From: Faecalibacter bovis
GTDB lineage: Bacteria > Bacteroidota > Bacteroidia > Flavobacteriales > Weeksellaceae
Reading direction: 5' to 3'
Length of the DNA stretch: 64,000 nt
NCBI RefSeq assembly: GCF_017948305.1
Contig: NZ_CP072842.1
Location: 1,156,001 to 1,220,000, forward strand
Part shown: one piece after another, positions 17,976 through 26,174 of the stretch
Layout: each line of letters begins with the position of its first letter
Position numbering within the stretch: position 1 is the stretch's first letter
Made by a program: the position numbers and the translations under genes
Notes under the pieces: generated by a model
What the model saw: only the letters and a program-made list of their open reading frames with translations
What the model was told of the DNA's origin: nothing
The model's database searches: none

Positions 17976-18341
17976 ATGGAAACATCATATAATTATCTTC
18001 CAATTTTAATCTTATTCATCTGTGCATTCGCATTTGTTGCAATTACAATCGTTGCTACACATTTTTTAGGACCTTCTCGTAAGACCGACGAAAAGTTAGA
18101 GAACTTCGAATCTGGAATTGAAAAACAAGGAAATGCTCGCCAACCATTCGCGATTAAATACTTCTTAGTTGCGATTTTATTCGTCTTATTTGATGTAGAG
18201 GTGATTTTCTTTTATCCGTATGCGGCAAACTTTAAAGAATTAGGTTGGGAAGGATTTGCAGCAGTTGTAACATTCGTAGGTTTATTCTTTGTAATGTACG
18301 CTTATGCTCGTAAAAAAGGTGCATTAAACTGGGAAAAATAA
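17976..18341 (+). CDS. nuoA: NADH-quinone oxidoreductase subunit A
   Basis: This 121-residue membrane subunit of complex I has three helices (about 9-29, 64-84, 90-110) and the family signature FESGIEKQGNARQPFAIKYF (about 44-63), followed by LFDVEVIFFYPYA. It helps form the quinone-chamber junction between the peripheral and membrane arms. It is the first of 14 nuo genes in standard order, so a promoter should lie in 17827-17975. That stretch holds a near match (TATTTTTA, about 17937-17944) to the -7 box but no exact one. Confidence 0.95.
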   Translation: METSYNYLPILILFICAFAFVAITIVATHFLGPSRKTDEKLENFESGIEKQGNARQPFAIKYFLVAILFVLFDVEVIFFYPYAANFKELGWEGFAAVVTFVGLFFVMYAYARKKGALNWEK

Positions 18342-18372
18342 TCTTCTGTTTTACTTCTAAAAAAAACACAAA

Positions 18373-18945
18373 ATGATACATAATAAAAGACCTGTAACGC
18401 ATAATACAAACGTAAAAGTTGTAGATGCGCCAGAAGGACATCAGGGCGAAGGGTTTATGGCAATGCAATTATCTAAAGTAGTTGGATTGGCTCGTAAAAA
18501 TTCGATTTGGCCATTGCCTTTTGCGACAAGTTGTTGTGGGATTGAATTCATGGCGACAATGGGTTCAACATACGATTTAGCACGTTTCGGATCTGAGCGT
18601 TTAGCCTTTACACCTCGTCAGTGCGACTTGTTAATGGTAATGGGTACAATCTCTAAGAAAATGGCGCCTGTGCTTAAACAAGTTTATATCCAAATGGCAG
18701 AACCTCGTTGGGTTATTGCGGTTGGTGCTTGTGCAAGTTCGGGAGGAGTTTTCGATACATATTCAGTTTTACAAGGAATTGATGAAGTAATTCCAGTAGA
18801 TGTTTACGTGCCAGGTTGTCCACCACGTCCGGAAGCGATTATCGACGGAATTATGCGTATTCAAGATTTAGTTGAAACGGAAAGTGTAAGACGTCGTAGT
18901 AGTCCAGAATACCAAGAATTATTAGCTAGTTACGGAATCAAATAA
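18373..18945 (+). CDS. nuoB: NADH-quinone oxidoreductase subunit B
   Basis: This 190-residue peripheral subunit carries the N2 [4Fe-4S] cluster, the last electron donor to quinone. The four cysteine ligands are visible as ATSCCGIEF (tandem Cys near 53-54), VGACASSGG and PGCPPRPEA. It lies 31 bp after nuoA and 13 bp before nuoC. Confidence 0.96.
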   Translation: MIHNKRPVTHNTNVKVVDAPEGHQGEGFMAMQLSKVVGLARKNSIWPLPFATSCCGIEFMATMGSTYDLARFGSERLAFTPRQCDLLMVMGTISKKMAPVLKQVYIQMAEPRWVIAVGACASSGGVFDTYSVLQGIDEVIPVDVYVPGCPPRPEAIIDGIMRIQDLVETESVRRRSSPEYQELLASYGIK

Positions 18946-18958
18946 GAACATAAACGCG

Positions 18959-19495
18959 ATGGAAAATAGTTTTATTAAAGACCGTTTAGTTCACAAATTC
19001 CAAGAACATATTTACGGTTGGGAAGAACAACACGGAATCTTAATTATTCACGCTGATAAAGATTATAACTTAAAAATCATTCAACATCTTGTGGATGATG
19101 AGCAATTAGGGTTTAAATTTTTAACAGATTTAACTGCCATTCATTACCCGAATAATACCAATGAAGAATTAGTCGTAACATACTTATTATATAATATGTA
19201 TAAGAATGTTTATGTGCGATTAAAATTTGCATTGCCTATTTCAGAACCAAAAATTTTTACGGCAACTAAGATTTTTGAAACAGCGAACTGGTTAGAGCGC
19301 GAATGTTTCGATTTTTATGGTGTAGAATTTTTAGGACATCCAAATCTGATTCGTGTAATGAATGTAGATGAAATGGATTATCACCCATTACGTAAAGAAT
19401 ATCCTTTAGAAGATCAAACACGTAAAGACAAAGATGACGAAATGTTTGGTCGTGGTGGCGATTTCAATTTTGGACATTTTAACGTTAAATCTTAA
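18959..19495 (+). CDS. nuoC: NADH-quinone oxidoreductase subunit C
   Basis: This 178-residue 30-kDa-type subunit has the signature ERECFDFYGVEFLGHPNL with DYHPLRKEYPLE following (about 117-161). It is separate from NuoD, unlike the fused NuoCD of E. coli. It has no cofactor and helps hold NuoD and NuoB at the quinone site. Confidence 0.94.
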   Translation: MENSFIKDRLVHKFQEHIYGWEEQHGILIIHADKDYNLKIIQHLVDDEQLGFKFLTDLTAIHYPNNTNEELVVTYLLYNMYKNVYVRLKFALPISEPKIFTATKIFETANWLERECFDFYGVEFLGHPNLIRVMNVDEMDYHPLRKEYPLEDQTRKDKDDEMFGRGGDFNFGHFNVKS

Positions 19496-19502
19496 TTGAG
19501 TA

Positions 19503-20750
19503 ATGGGAAAAATTAAAGAAAAAAAGGAAAAAAGAGGAACAATAGAACTTCCTGACGGATCTTTAGAGAAAAGTACAATTACACTTAATCTAGGACCAAC
19601 TCACCCAGCAACGCATGGGGTTTTCCAAAATATATTAGAGATTGATGGTGAAATTATCAAATCTGCAGTTCCAACTGTAGGTTATATTCACCGTGCATTC
19701 GAAAAAATTGCAGAACGTCGTCCGTTATATCAAATCACACCATTAACAGACCGTTTAAATTATTGTTCAGCGCCATTAAATAATTTAGGATGGCACTTAA
19801 CAGTAGAAAAATTCTTAGGAATTGAAATTCCTAAACGTGTATCTTATATGCGTGTGCTTGTTATGGAATTAGCGCGTATCGCCGATCATATTGTATGTTC
19901 ATCAATTATGGGAGTTGATTCTGGAGCTTTTACAGGATTCCTTTATATGATGAAGTACCGTGAATTAATTTACGAAATCTACGAAGAAATTGGTGGTTCT
20001 CGTTTAACAACTAATATCGGACGTATCGGTGGATTCGAACGTGATTTCTCTGATGTAGCTTGGCAAAAAATTGATCGTTTTGTAAAAGAATTTCCAGATG
20101 TTTTAACTGAGTTTGAAAACCTTTTTGTGCGTAACCGAATCTTTATGGATCGTACACAAGGCGTTGGTGGAATATCAGCAGAACGTGCTTTAAGCTACGG
20201 TTTTACAGGGCCAAATTTACGTGCGGCAGGTGTTGATTATGATGTACGCGTTGCAAAACCATATTGCCGTTACGAAGAATTCGATTTTGATATACCAATT
20301 GGTAAAACGGGGGATTGTTACGATCGTTTTATGGTTCGTAATGCTGAAATGAGACAATCACTTCGCATTATCGAACAAGCTTTAGAAAAAATTAATGCAT
20401 TAGAAGGTGAAGAGGCAACTGTTCATCATGCTGATGCACCAGAATATTATTTACCACTGAAAAAGGACGTTTATACCAAAATGGAAGCCTTAATCTATCA
20501 CTTCAAAATTATTATGGGAGAGGTAGAAATGCCTGTAGGCGAAATTTATCATTCCATCGAAGCTGCGAATGGTGAATTAGGATTCTATTTAATTTCAGAC
20601 GGAGGTCGTTCACCTTATCGTTTACATTTCCGCCGTCCTTGTTTCATTTATTATCAAGCGTATCCAGAATTAATCACAGGTTCAATGATTTCAGATGCCA
20701 TCATTACGATGAGTAGTTTGAACTTGATTGCTGGTGAACTTGATGCGTAA
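19503..20750 (+). CDS. nuoD: NADH-quinone oxidoreductase subunit D
   Basis: This 415-residue 49-kDa-type subunit, related to NiFe hydrogenase large subunits, forms the quinone pocket with NuoB. Family landmarks include LNLGPTHPATHGVFQNILEI (about 28-47, with the conserved His near the quinone head), YIHRAFEKIAERR, DRLNYCSAPLNNLGW and the C-terminal SDAIITMSSLNLIAGELDA. The start ATG is 7 bp after the nuoC stop. A basic N-terminal tail (KIKEKKEKRG) precedes the domain. Confidence 0.96.
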   Translation: MGKIKEKKEKRGTIELPDGSLEKSTITLNLGPTHPATHGVFQNILEIDGEIIKSAVPTVGYIHRAFEKIAERRPLYQITPLTDRLNYCSAPLNNLGWHLTVEKFLGIEIPKRVSYMRVLVMELARIADHIVCSSIMGVDSGAFTGFLYMMKYRELIYEIYEEIGGSRLTTNIGRIGGFERDFSDVAWQKIDRFVKEFPDVLTEFENLFVRNRIFMDRTQGVGGISAERALSYGFTGPNLRAAGVDYDVRVAKPYCRYEEFDFDIPIGKTGDCYDRFMVRNAEMRQSLRIIEQALEKINALEGEEATVHHADAPEYYLPLKKDVYTKMEALIYHFKIIMGEVEMPVGEIYHSIEAANGELGFYLISDGGRSPYRLHFRRPCFIYYQAYPELITGSMISDAIITMSSLNLIAGELDA

Positions 20751-20767
20751 CTAAAACTACTAAGAAA

Positions 20768-21259
20768 ATGAGTATTCAGTTTTCAGAGAAAACACAACGA
20801 AAAGTTGATGAAATTATCGCACGTTATCCAGAAGGAAAACAAAAAAGTGCGTTGCTTCCTATTTTACACGTTGCACAAGAAGAGTTTGGAGGTTGGTTAG
20901 ATACGCCTCATTTAGATTATGTCGCTCAGATTTTACAAATTTTACCAGTTGAGGTGTACGAAGTAGCATCTTTCTATACGATGTTTAATTTAAAACCAGT
21001 TGGGAAATTTGTTTTAGAAGTTTGTCAAACAGGACCTTGTATGTTACGTGGTTCGGACAAAATTATCGAGCACATCAAAACTAAACTTGATATTACCGAA
21101 GGTGGAACTTCTGCCGACGGATTATTCACGTTAAAGCCAGCTGAATGTTTAGGCGCTTGTGGATATGCACCAATGATGCAATTGGGTAAAACCTATCGTG
21201 AGAATTTGACGATAGAAAAGGTGGATGAATTGTTAGAAGAATTGAAAAAATTAGCCTAA
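20768..21259 (+). CDS. nuoE: NADH-quinone oxidoreductase subunit E
   Basis: This 163-residue 24-kDa-type subunit binds the [2Fe-2S] cluster N1a through C86, C91, C127 and C131 (CQTGPC and CLGAC), in a thioredoxin-like fold. It partners NuoF in the NADH-dehydrogenase module. The stop overlaps the nuoF ATG by one base (TAATG), suggesting translational coupling. Confidence 0.95.
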   Translation: MSIQFSEKTQRKVDEIIARYPEGKQKSALLPILHVAQEEFGGWLDTPHLDYVAQILQILPVEVYEVASFYTMFNLKPVGKFVLEVCQTGPCMLRGSDKIIEHIKTKLDITEGGTSADGLFTLKPAECLGACGYAPMMQLGKTYRENLTIEKVDELLEELKKLA

Positions 21260-22614
21260 TGGGACAAAAGTTATTATTGAAAAATATTGATGTTCCAGGG
21301 ATTCGATATTTTAAAACATACTTCGAAAACGGCGGTTATGCTAATGCTGCTAAAGCATTAAAAATGACAACGGACGAAATCTTAGAAGAAGTTAAAACTT
21401 CAGGATTACGTGGTCGTGGAGGAGCTGGATTCCCAACGGGAATGAAATGGAGTTTCTTAGCAAAACCAGAAGGTGTTCCAAGACATTTGGTGGTTAATGC
21501 TGACGAATCTGAACCAGGAACATTCAAAGACCGTTTCTTAATGGAATATATTCCTCATTTATTACTTGAAGGAATTTTAATTTCATCGTATTGTTTAGGT
21601 TCAAATACTTCTTTTATCTACATCCGTGGCGAATACGCTTGGGTTGCTGAAATATTAGAAGAAGCCATTGCAGAAGCAAAAGAAGCAGGTTGGTTAGGAC
21701 AAAACATCCAAGGTTCTGGTTACGATTTAGAAATCGTGGTTCAACGTGGAGGTGGAGCTTACATCTGTGGAGAAGAAACTGCATTATTAGAATCTTTGGA
21801 AGGTAAGCGTGGAAATCCTCGTTTAAAACCACCTTTCCCAGCTGTTAAAGGATTATGGGGAAGACCAACAGTAGTGAACAATGTTGAAACGATCTCTGCA
21901 GTTGTTCCAATTATCGAGATTGGAGGACAAGCCTATTCAGAAAGAGGTGTTGGACGTTCAACAGGAACTAAATTAATTTCAGCTTGTGGGAATATTAACA
22001 AACCAGGTGTTTACGAAATTGATTTTGATTTATCGGTGGAAGAGTTCATCTTTTCAGAAGAATATTGTGGCGGAATTGCCAATGGAAAACGTCTAAAAGC
22101 GTGTATTCCTGGAGGAAGTTCTGTGCCGATTGTTCCTGCAACTTTATTGTTAACAACTTCGGATGGTTCACCTCGATTAATGAACTACGAAAGTTTATCA
22201 GAAGGTGGATTCCAAACCGGAACAATGTTAGGTTCTGGAGGATTTATCGTCTTAGATGAAGATCAAGATATTGTTTATCATACTTATACATTGGCTCGTT
22301 TCTATCGTCACGAATCGTGTGGACAATGTTCGCCTTGTCGTGAAGGAACAGGTTGGATGGAAAAAATCTTAAAACGAATCCACGAAGGACAAGGAAAAAT
22401 GTCTGATATCGATTTGTTATGGGATGTTCAACGTAAAATCGAAGGAAACACAATTTGTCCATTAGGAGATGCAGCGGCTTGGCCAGTTGCAGCAGCAATT
22501 CGTCACTTCCGTGATGAGTTCGAATGGCACATTGATAATCCTGAATGTTTAGTTCGTAATTATGGTTTAGCAAATTATGGTAAACCGAGAGAAATAATTC
22601 AAACCACAAATTAA
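21259..22614 (+). CDS. nuoF: NADH-quinone oxidoreductase subunit F (NADH- and FMN-binding)
   Basis: This 451-residue 51-kDa-type subunit binds NADH and FMN and the [4Fe-4S] cluster N3. The NADH-binding loop RGRGGAGFPTGMKW (51-64) and the FMN region around VVNADESEPGTFKDR are clear. N3 ligands are the three cysteines of SCGQCSPCREG (near 353-360) and a fourth in TICPLGD (near 398). Complete and of normal length. Confidence 0.97.
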   Translation: MGQKLLLKNIDVPGIRYFKTYFENGGYANAAKALKMTTDEILEEVKTSGLRGRGGAGFPTGMKWSFLAKPEGVPRHLVVNADESEPGTFKDRFLMEYIPHLLLEGILISSYCLGSNTSFIYIRGEYAWVAEILEEAIAEAKEAGWLGQNIQGSGYDLEIVVQRGGGAYICGEETALLESLEGKRGNPRLKPPFPAVKGLWGRPTVVNNVETISAVVPIIEIGGQAYSERGVGRSTGTKLISACGNINKPGVYEIDFDLSVEEFIFSEEYCGGIANGKRLKACIPGGSSVPIVPATLLLTTSDGSPRLMNYESLSEGGFQTGTMLGSGGFIVLDEDQDIVYHTYTLARFYRHESCGQCSPCREGTGWMEKILKRIHEGQGKMSDIDLLWDVQRKIEGNTICPLGDAAAWPVAAAIRHFRDEFEWHIDNPECLVRNYGLANYGKPREIIQTTN

Positions 22615-22621
22615 TACGAAG

Positions 22622-23704
22622 ATGGCAGAAGAAACTCCATTATTTAAAGTTACCATAGATGACCAAACGGTCGAAGTTCCTGCGGGTACGACGATCCTTC
22701 AGGCCGCTCGTATGCTTGGTAAAGAAATTGCTCCGCCAGCGATGTGTTACTACGAAAAATTAGAAAACACTGGTGGAAACTGTAGAACGTGTTTGGTTGA
22801 AGTTTCGAAAGGAAGCGAGGCTGATCCACGTCCGATGCCAAAATTAGTTCCATCGTGTCGTACAACGGTGATGGACGGAATGGTTGTCGGAAACAAAACT
22901 TCTGAAAAAGTTGTTGAAGCGCGTAAAGGTATCGTTGAAATGTTGTTAATCAATCACCCGTTAGATTGTCCAGTTTGTGATCAGGCAGGTGAGTGTAAAT
23001 TACAAGATTTAAGCTATGAACACGGTGCAGAAGCAACACGTTACGAATTTGATCGTCGTACGTTTCCAAAAGAAGATTTAGGTCCAAACATCGAGTTGAA
23101 TATGAATCGTTGTATTCTTTGTTACCGTTGTGTAAAAACAGCCGACCAAATTACAGGTTGTCGTGAGCACGGTGTAATGAACAGAGGAGATCACGCAGAA
23201 ATTTCAACACATATTCATAAAGCATTAGACAACGAATTCATCGGAAATATCATTGATGTTTGTCCAGTTGGGGCATTAACAGATAAAACTTTCCGTTTCA
23301 AGAATCGTGTGTGGTTCTTAAAACCGGTTGATGCACATCGCGATTGTCCAACTTGTTCGGGTAAAGCTCAGATTTGGTTCCGTGGAAATGAAGTTTTCCG
23401 TGTAACAGCTCGCAAGAATCAATGGAACGAGGTGGAAGATTGGATTTGTAATACATGTCGTTTCGATAAGAAAGATATTAACGATTGGACATTAGAAAAA
23501 CCAGCAGAGGTATCGAAAACTTCGGTGATTCGACAAGGACATTATACAGCGAATAAAATTCAACCAGAAGAAACATTCCCGAAAGTTGTTAAACGAGATC
23601 CAAAAATCTTGTTAGACATTCATAATGTTTCGGAAGTGAATGAGCCAGATCGTGATATTTCTAAAATTCATGGTCCAGCAACAAGTAACGACTATAAAGA
23701 TTAA
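22622..23704 (+). CDS. nuoG: NADH-quinone oxidoreductase subunit G (compact form)
   Basis: At 360 residues this subunit is much shorter than the roughly 900 of E. coli NuoG, because it lacks most of the molybdopterin-oxidoreductase-like domain. The electron-wire part is complete: the [2Fe-2S] ligands C42, C54, C57 and C79; the His-Cys cluster H112, C116, C119 and C125; and a further [4Fe-4S] set C164, C167, C170 plus the Cys of IDVCPVGAL. A last four-Cys set (DCPTCSG and ICNTCRF) remains from the start of the lost domain. This form is usual in Flavobacteriia, so I take it as functional rather than broken. Confidence 0.94.
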   Translation: MAEETPLFKVTIDDQTVEVPAGTTILQAARMLGKEIAPPAMCYYEKLENTGGNCRTCLVEVSKGSEADPRPMPKLVPSCRTTVMDGMVVGNKTSEKVVEARKGIVEMLLINHPLDCPVCDQAGECKLQDLSYEHGAEATRYEFDRRTFPKEDLGPNIELNMNRCILCYRCVKTADQITGCREHGVMNRGDHAEISTHIHKALDNEFIGNIIDVCPVGALTDKTFRFKNRVWFLKPVDAHRDCPTCSGKAQIWFRGNEVFRVTARKNQWNEVEDWICNTCRFDKKDINDWTLEKPAEVSKTSVIRQGHYTANKIQPEETFPKVVKRDPKILLDIHNVSEVNEPDRDISKIHGPATSNDYKD

Positions 23705-23729
23705 TCATACGTAAATTAAATTAACACAA

Positions 23730-24779
23730 ATGACGGAAGAACAAATTGCTTTTGTTTTAGAAAAGTTAGCTTTAGTTGGCGTTATGATTGGTTTCTCGCT
23801 AGCTGTTGCAGCTTATTCTACTTGGGCAGAACGTAAAGTTGCTGCTTTCTTACAAGACCGTTTAGGTCCGAACCGTGCCGGTATTTTTGGTTTATTACAA
23901 CCTTTAGCCGACGGTTTAAAATTATTCTCGAAAGAGGAAATCACACCAAAAGATGCAAATAAATTCTTATTCATCTTAGGTCCAGCTCTGGCAATGATTG
24001 TTGCTTGTATGACGGGTGCAGTTATTCCTTGGTCAACACCTTTTGAGATTGGAGATCGCATCGTGGTTCCACAAATTGCAGACATCAACATCGGATTCTT
24101 ATACATTTTAGGTGTATTAAGTTTAGGAGTGTATGGAATTATGTTAGGAGCTTGGGCATCGAACAACAAATACTCGTTAATGGGAGGATTACGTGCAGCG
24201 TCACAAATTATCTCTTACGAGTTACCAATGGGATTAGTATTGATTACAATCTTGATGTTTACAGGATCATTAAAATTAAGTGATATTGTAGCTCAACAAC
24301 AAGATGGTTTCTGGTTTGTGATTTTACAACCTTTAGGATTCTTAATCTTCTTAATCTGTTCATTCGCTGAAACGAATCGTACACCTTTTGATTTACCAGA
24401 GGCAGAGAATGAGTTAATCGGAGGTTATCACTCAGAATACTCATCAATGAAAATGGGATTCTTCTTATTTGCCGAGTACATCAATATGTTCATCAGTTCA
24501 ACAATTATCGCAACGATTTATTTTGGTGGATATGATATTCCATTTGTAAATGATGTGGCTTTAGGAGAAACAATTGGTGCAAACTGGTTAGCAATCTTAC
24601 ATTTTGCTACATTATTTGGAAAAGCATGTTTCTTCATCTTTTTCTATATGTGGGTAAGATGGACAATTCCTCGTTTCCGTTACGATCAGTTAATGGATTT
24701 AGGTTGGAAAAAATTATTGCCATTGGCTTTAATTAATATGTTGATCACTGGATTAGTAATTTTATTAATGAATAATTAA
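23730..24779 (+). CDS. nuoH: NADH-quinone oxidoreductase subunit H
   Basis: This 349-residue membrane subunit with about eight helices joins the two arms and lines the quinone tunnel. Signatures include AERKVAAFLQDRLGPNRAG (about 33-51), QPLADGLKLFSKE and AETNRTPFDLPEAENELIGGYHSEYS. Complete. Confidence 0.96.
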   Translation: MTEEQIAFVLEKLALVGVMIGFSLAVAAYSTWAERKVAAFLQDRLGPNRAGIFGLLQPLADGLKLFSKEEITPKDANKFLFILGPALAMIVACMTGAVIPWSTPFEIGDRIVVPQIADINIGFLYILGVLSLGVYGIMLGAWASNNKYSLMGGLRAASQIISYELPMGLVLITILMFTGSLKLSDIVAQQQDGFWFVILQPLGFLIFLICSFAETNRTPFDLPEAENELIGGYHSEYSSMKMGFFLFAEYINMFISSTIIATIYFGGYDIPFVNDVALGETIGANWLAILHFATLFGKACFFIFFYMWVRWTIPRFRYDQLMDLGWKKLLPLALINMLITGLVILLMNN

Positions 24780-24799
24780 TCATCAAAACCTCAACAAAA

Positions 24800-25303
24800 A
24801 TGGAAAAACTTACAAATAGAGCGAAAGAGATAGACCGCAAACCAATGAATTTTTGGGAAAGCATCTATTTAATCGCAATCGTAAAAGGATTGATGATTAC
24901 GTTGAAGCACTTCTTTATGAAGAAAGCAACAATCAATTATCCAGAAGAGAAAAGACCGTTTAGTCCTGTGTTTAGAGGATTACACGTTTTAAATAGAGAT
25001 GAAGAAGGTCGTGAAAACTGTACAGCTTGTGGACTTTGTGCCTTAGCGTGTCCAGCGGAAGCGATTACGATGGAAGCGGCTGAACGTTTACCAGGTGAAG
25101 AAAATAAATACCGCGAGGAAAAGTATGCAGCAAAATACGAAATCAATATGTTGAGATGTATTTTCTGTGGATTCTGTGAAGAAGCTTGTCCGAAGGATGC
25201 GGTTTATTTATCTCAAACAGTAGCGCCAGCAAGTTATGATCGTAAAAACTTCATTTATACAAAAGAAGATTTATTAATTCCTCACCCAAAAGCAACGAAA
25301 TAA
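24800..25303 (+). CDS. nuoI: NADH-quinone oxidoreductase subunit I
   Basis: This 167-residue ferredoxin-like subunit carries clusters N6a and N6b in two motifs, CTACGLCALACP and CIFCGFCEEACP (CxxCxxCxxxCP twice). It lies on the surface of the membrane arm next to NuoH. Its last base is the first base of nuoJ. Confidence 0.96.
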   Translation: MEKLTNRAKEIDRKPMNFWESIYLIAIVKGLMITLKHFFMKKATINYPEEKRPFSPVFRGLHVLNRDEEGRENCTACGLCALACPAEAITMEAAERLPGEENKYREEKYAAKYEINMLRCIFCGFCEEACPKDAVYLSQTVAPASYDRKNFIYTKEDLLIPHPKATK

Positions 25304-25821
25304 TGGAAATAACAGAAATTTTATTTTACGTTTTATCGGGCTTAACAGTGTTGAGTGCGTTATTAATGGTGTTCAGTAAAAGTGCTGTGCATTCTATTTT
25401 ATACTTAATCATTACTTTTTTTTGCATCAGTGGACATTACATTTTACTGAATGCGCAGTTCTTGGCTATTGTTAATATTATCGTTTACGCCGGTGCAATT
25501 ATGGTACTGTTCTTATTCGTAGTGATGTTAATGAACTTGAACGAGGAAAAGAAAACGTTTGGAAAAGCAACCAAATTATTAGCAGCTAGTTTAACGAGTC
25601 TTTTATTTGTCGCGTTAACAGCAGGAATTTTAATTGGTCAGCCAGAAGCAACGAAGCAAGGAGTACAATTATTCGAAGGAGAAGTTGGTTTAATCAACAA
25701 CCTTGGAACGTTGTTATACTCAGAATATGTTTTGCCATTCGAATTAAGTAGTATTCTTTTTATTTCAGCGATGATTGGAGCAGTCATCTTGTCGAAAAAA
25801 GACGATGAATTAGTGAATTAA
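25303..25821 (+). CDS. nuoJ: NADH-quinone oxidoreductase subunit J
   Basis: This 172-residue subunit has five predicted helices. The segment IVNIIVYAGAIMVLFLFVVM (about 51-70) is the conserved third helix that changes shape during the proton-pumping cycle. It overlaps nuoI by one base and precedes nuoK by 22 bp. Confidence 0.95.
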   Translation: MEITEILFYVLSGLTVLSALLMVFSKSAVHSILYLIITFFCISGHYILLNAQFLAIVNIIVYAGAIMVLFLFVVMLMNLNEEKKTFGKATKLLAASLTSLLFVALTAGILIGQPEATKQGVQLFEGEVGLINNLGTLLYSEYVLPFELSSILFISAMIGAVILSKKDDELVN

Positions 25822-25843
25822 TAATTAAAAATCGAAGTACAAA

Positions 25844-26170
25844 ATGTTACCAATTAGTTATTATATAATATTATCATTAGTTCTTTTCGCGATAGGAATG
25901 ACAGGTGTGGCGATTCGTCGTAACGCAATCATCATTTTTATGTGTATCGAATTAATGCTAAACTCAGTCAATTTATTGTTAGTGGCATTCTCTAAAATGC
26001 ACTACATGAAAAATCCTGAGTTACAAAACGGAACAGATGCACAACTTTTAGTATTCTTTATTATGGTTGTTGCCGCTGCTGAGGTTGCCGTTGGTTTATC
26101 GGTAATTATCTTATTATTCCGTAAAGTGTATAGTGTAGATATTAATGTTTTAAAACGTTTAAAAGGATAA
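25844..26170 (+). CDS. nuoK: NADH-quinone oxidoreductase subunit K
   Basis: This 108-residue subunit has three helices. The conserved glutamate of CIELMLNSVNL (about 31-41) and that of AAAEVAVGL (about 69-77) are part of the proton path. It is encoded 4 bp before nuoL. Confidence 0.95.
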   Translation: MLPISYYIILSLVLFAIGMTGVAIRRNAIIIFMCIELMLNSVNLLLVAFSKMHYMKNPELQNGTDAQLLVFFIMVVAAAEVAVGLSVIILLFRKVYSVDINVLKRLKG

Positions 26171-26174
26171 TAGA

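Noticed and set aside
22244-22609. 121-codon minus-strand frame opposite nuoF
   Set aside because: Shadow of nuoF; lies inside one continuous plus-strand operon.
22622-23704. nuoG as a truncated pseudogene
   Set aside because: All usual iron-sulfur ligands are present, the frame is open and the short form is normal in Flavobacteriia.
23813-24169. 118-codon minus-strand frame opposite nuoH
   Set aside because: Antisense to a conserved complex I gene; no promoter or family features.
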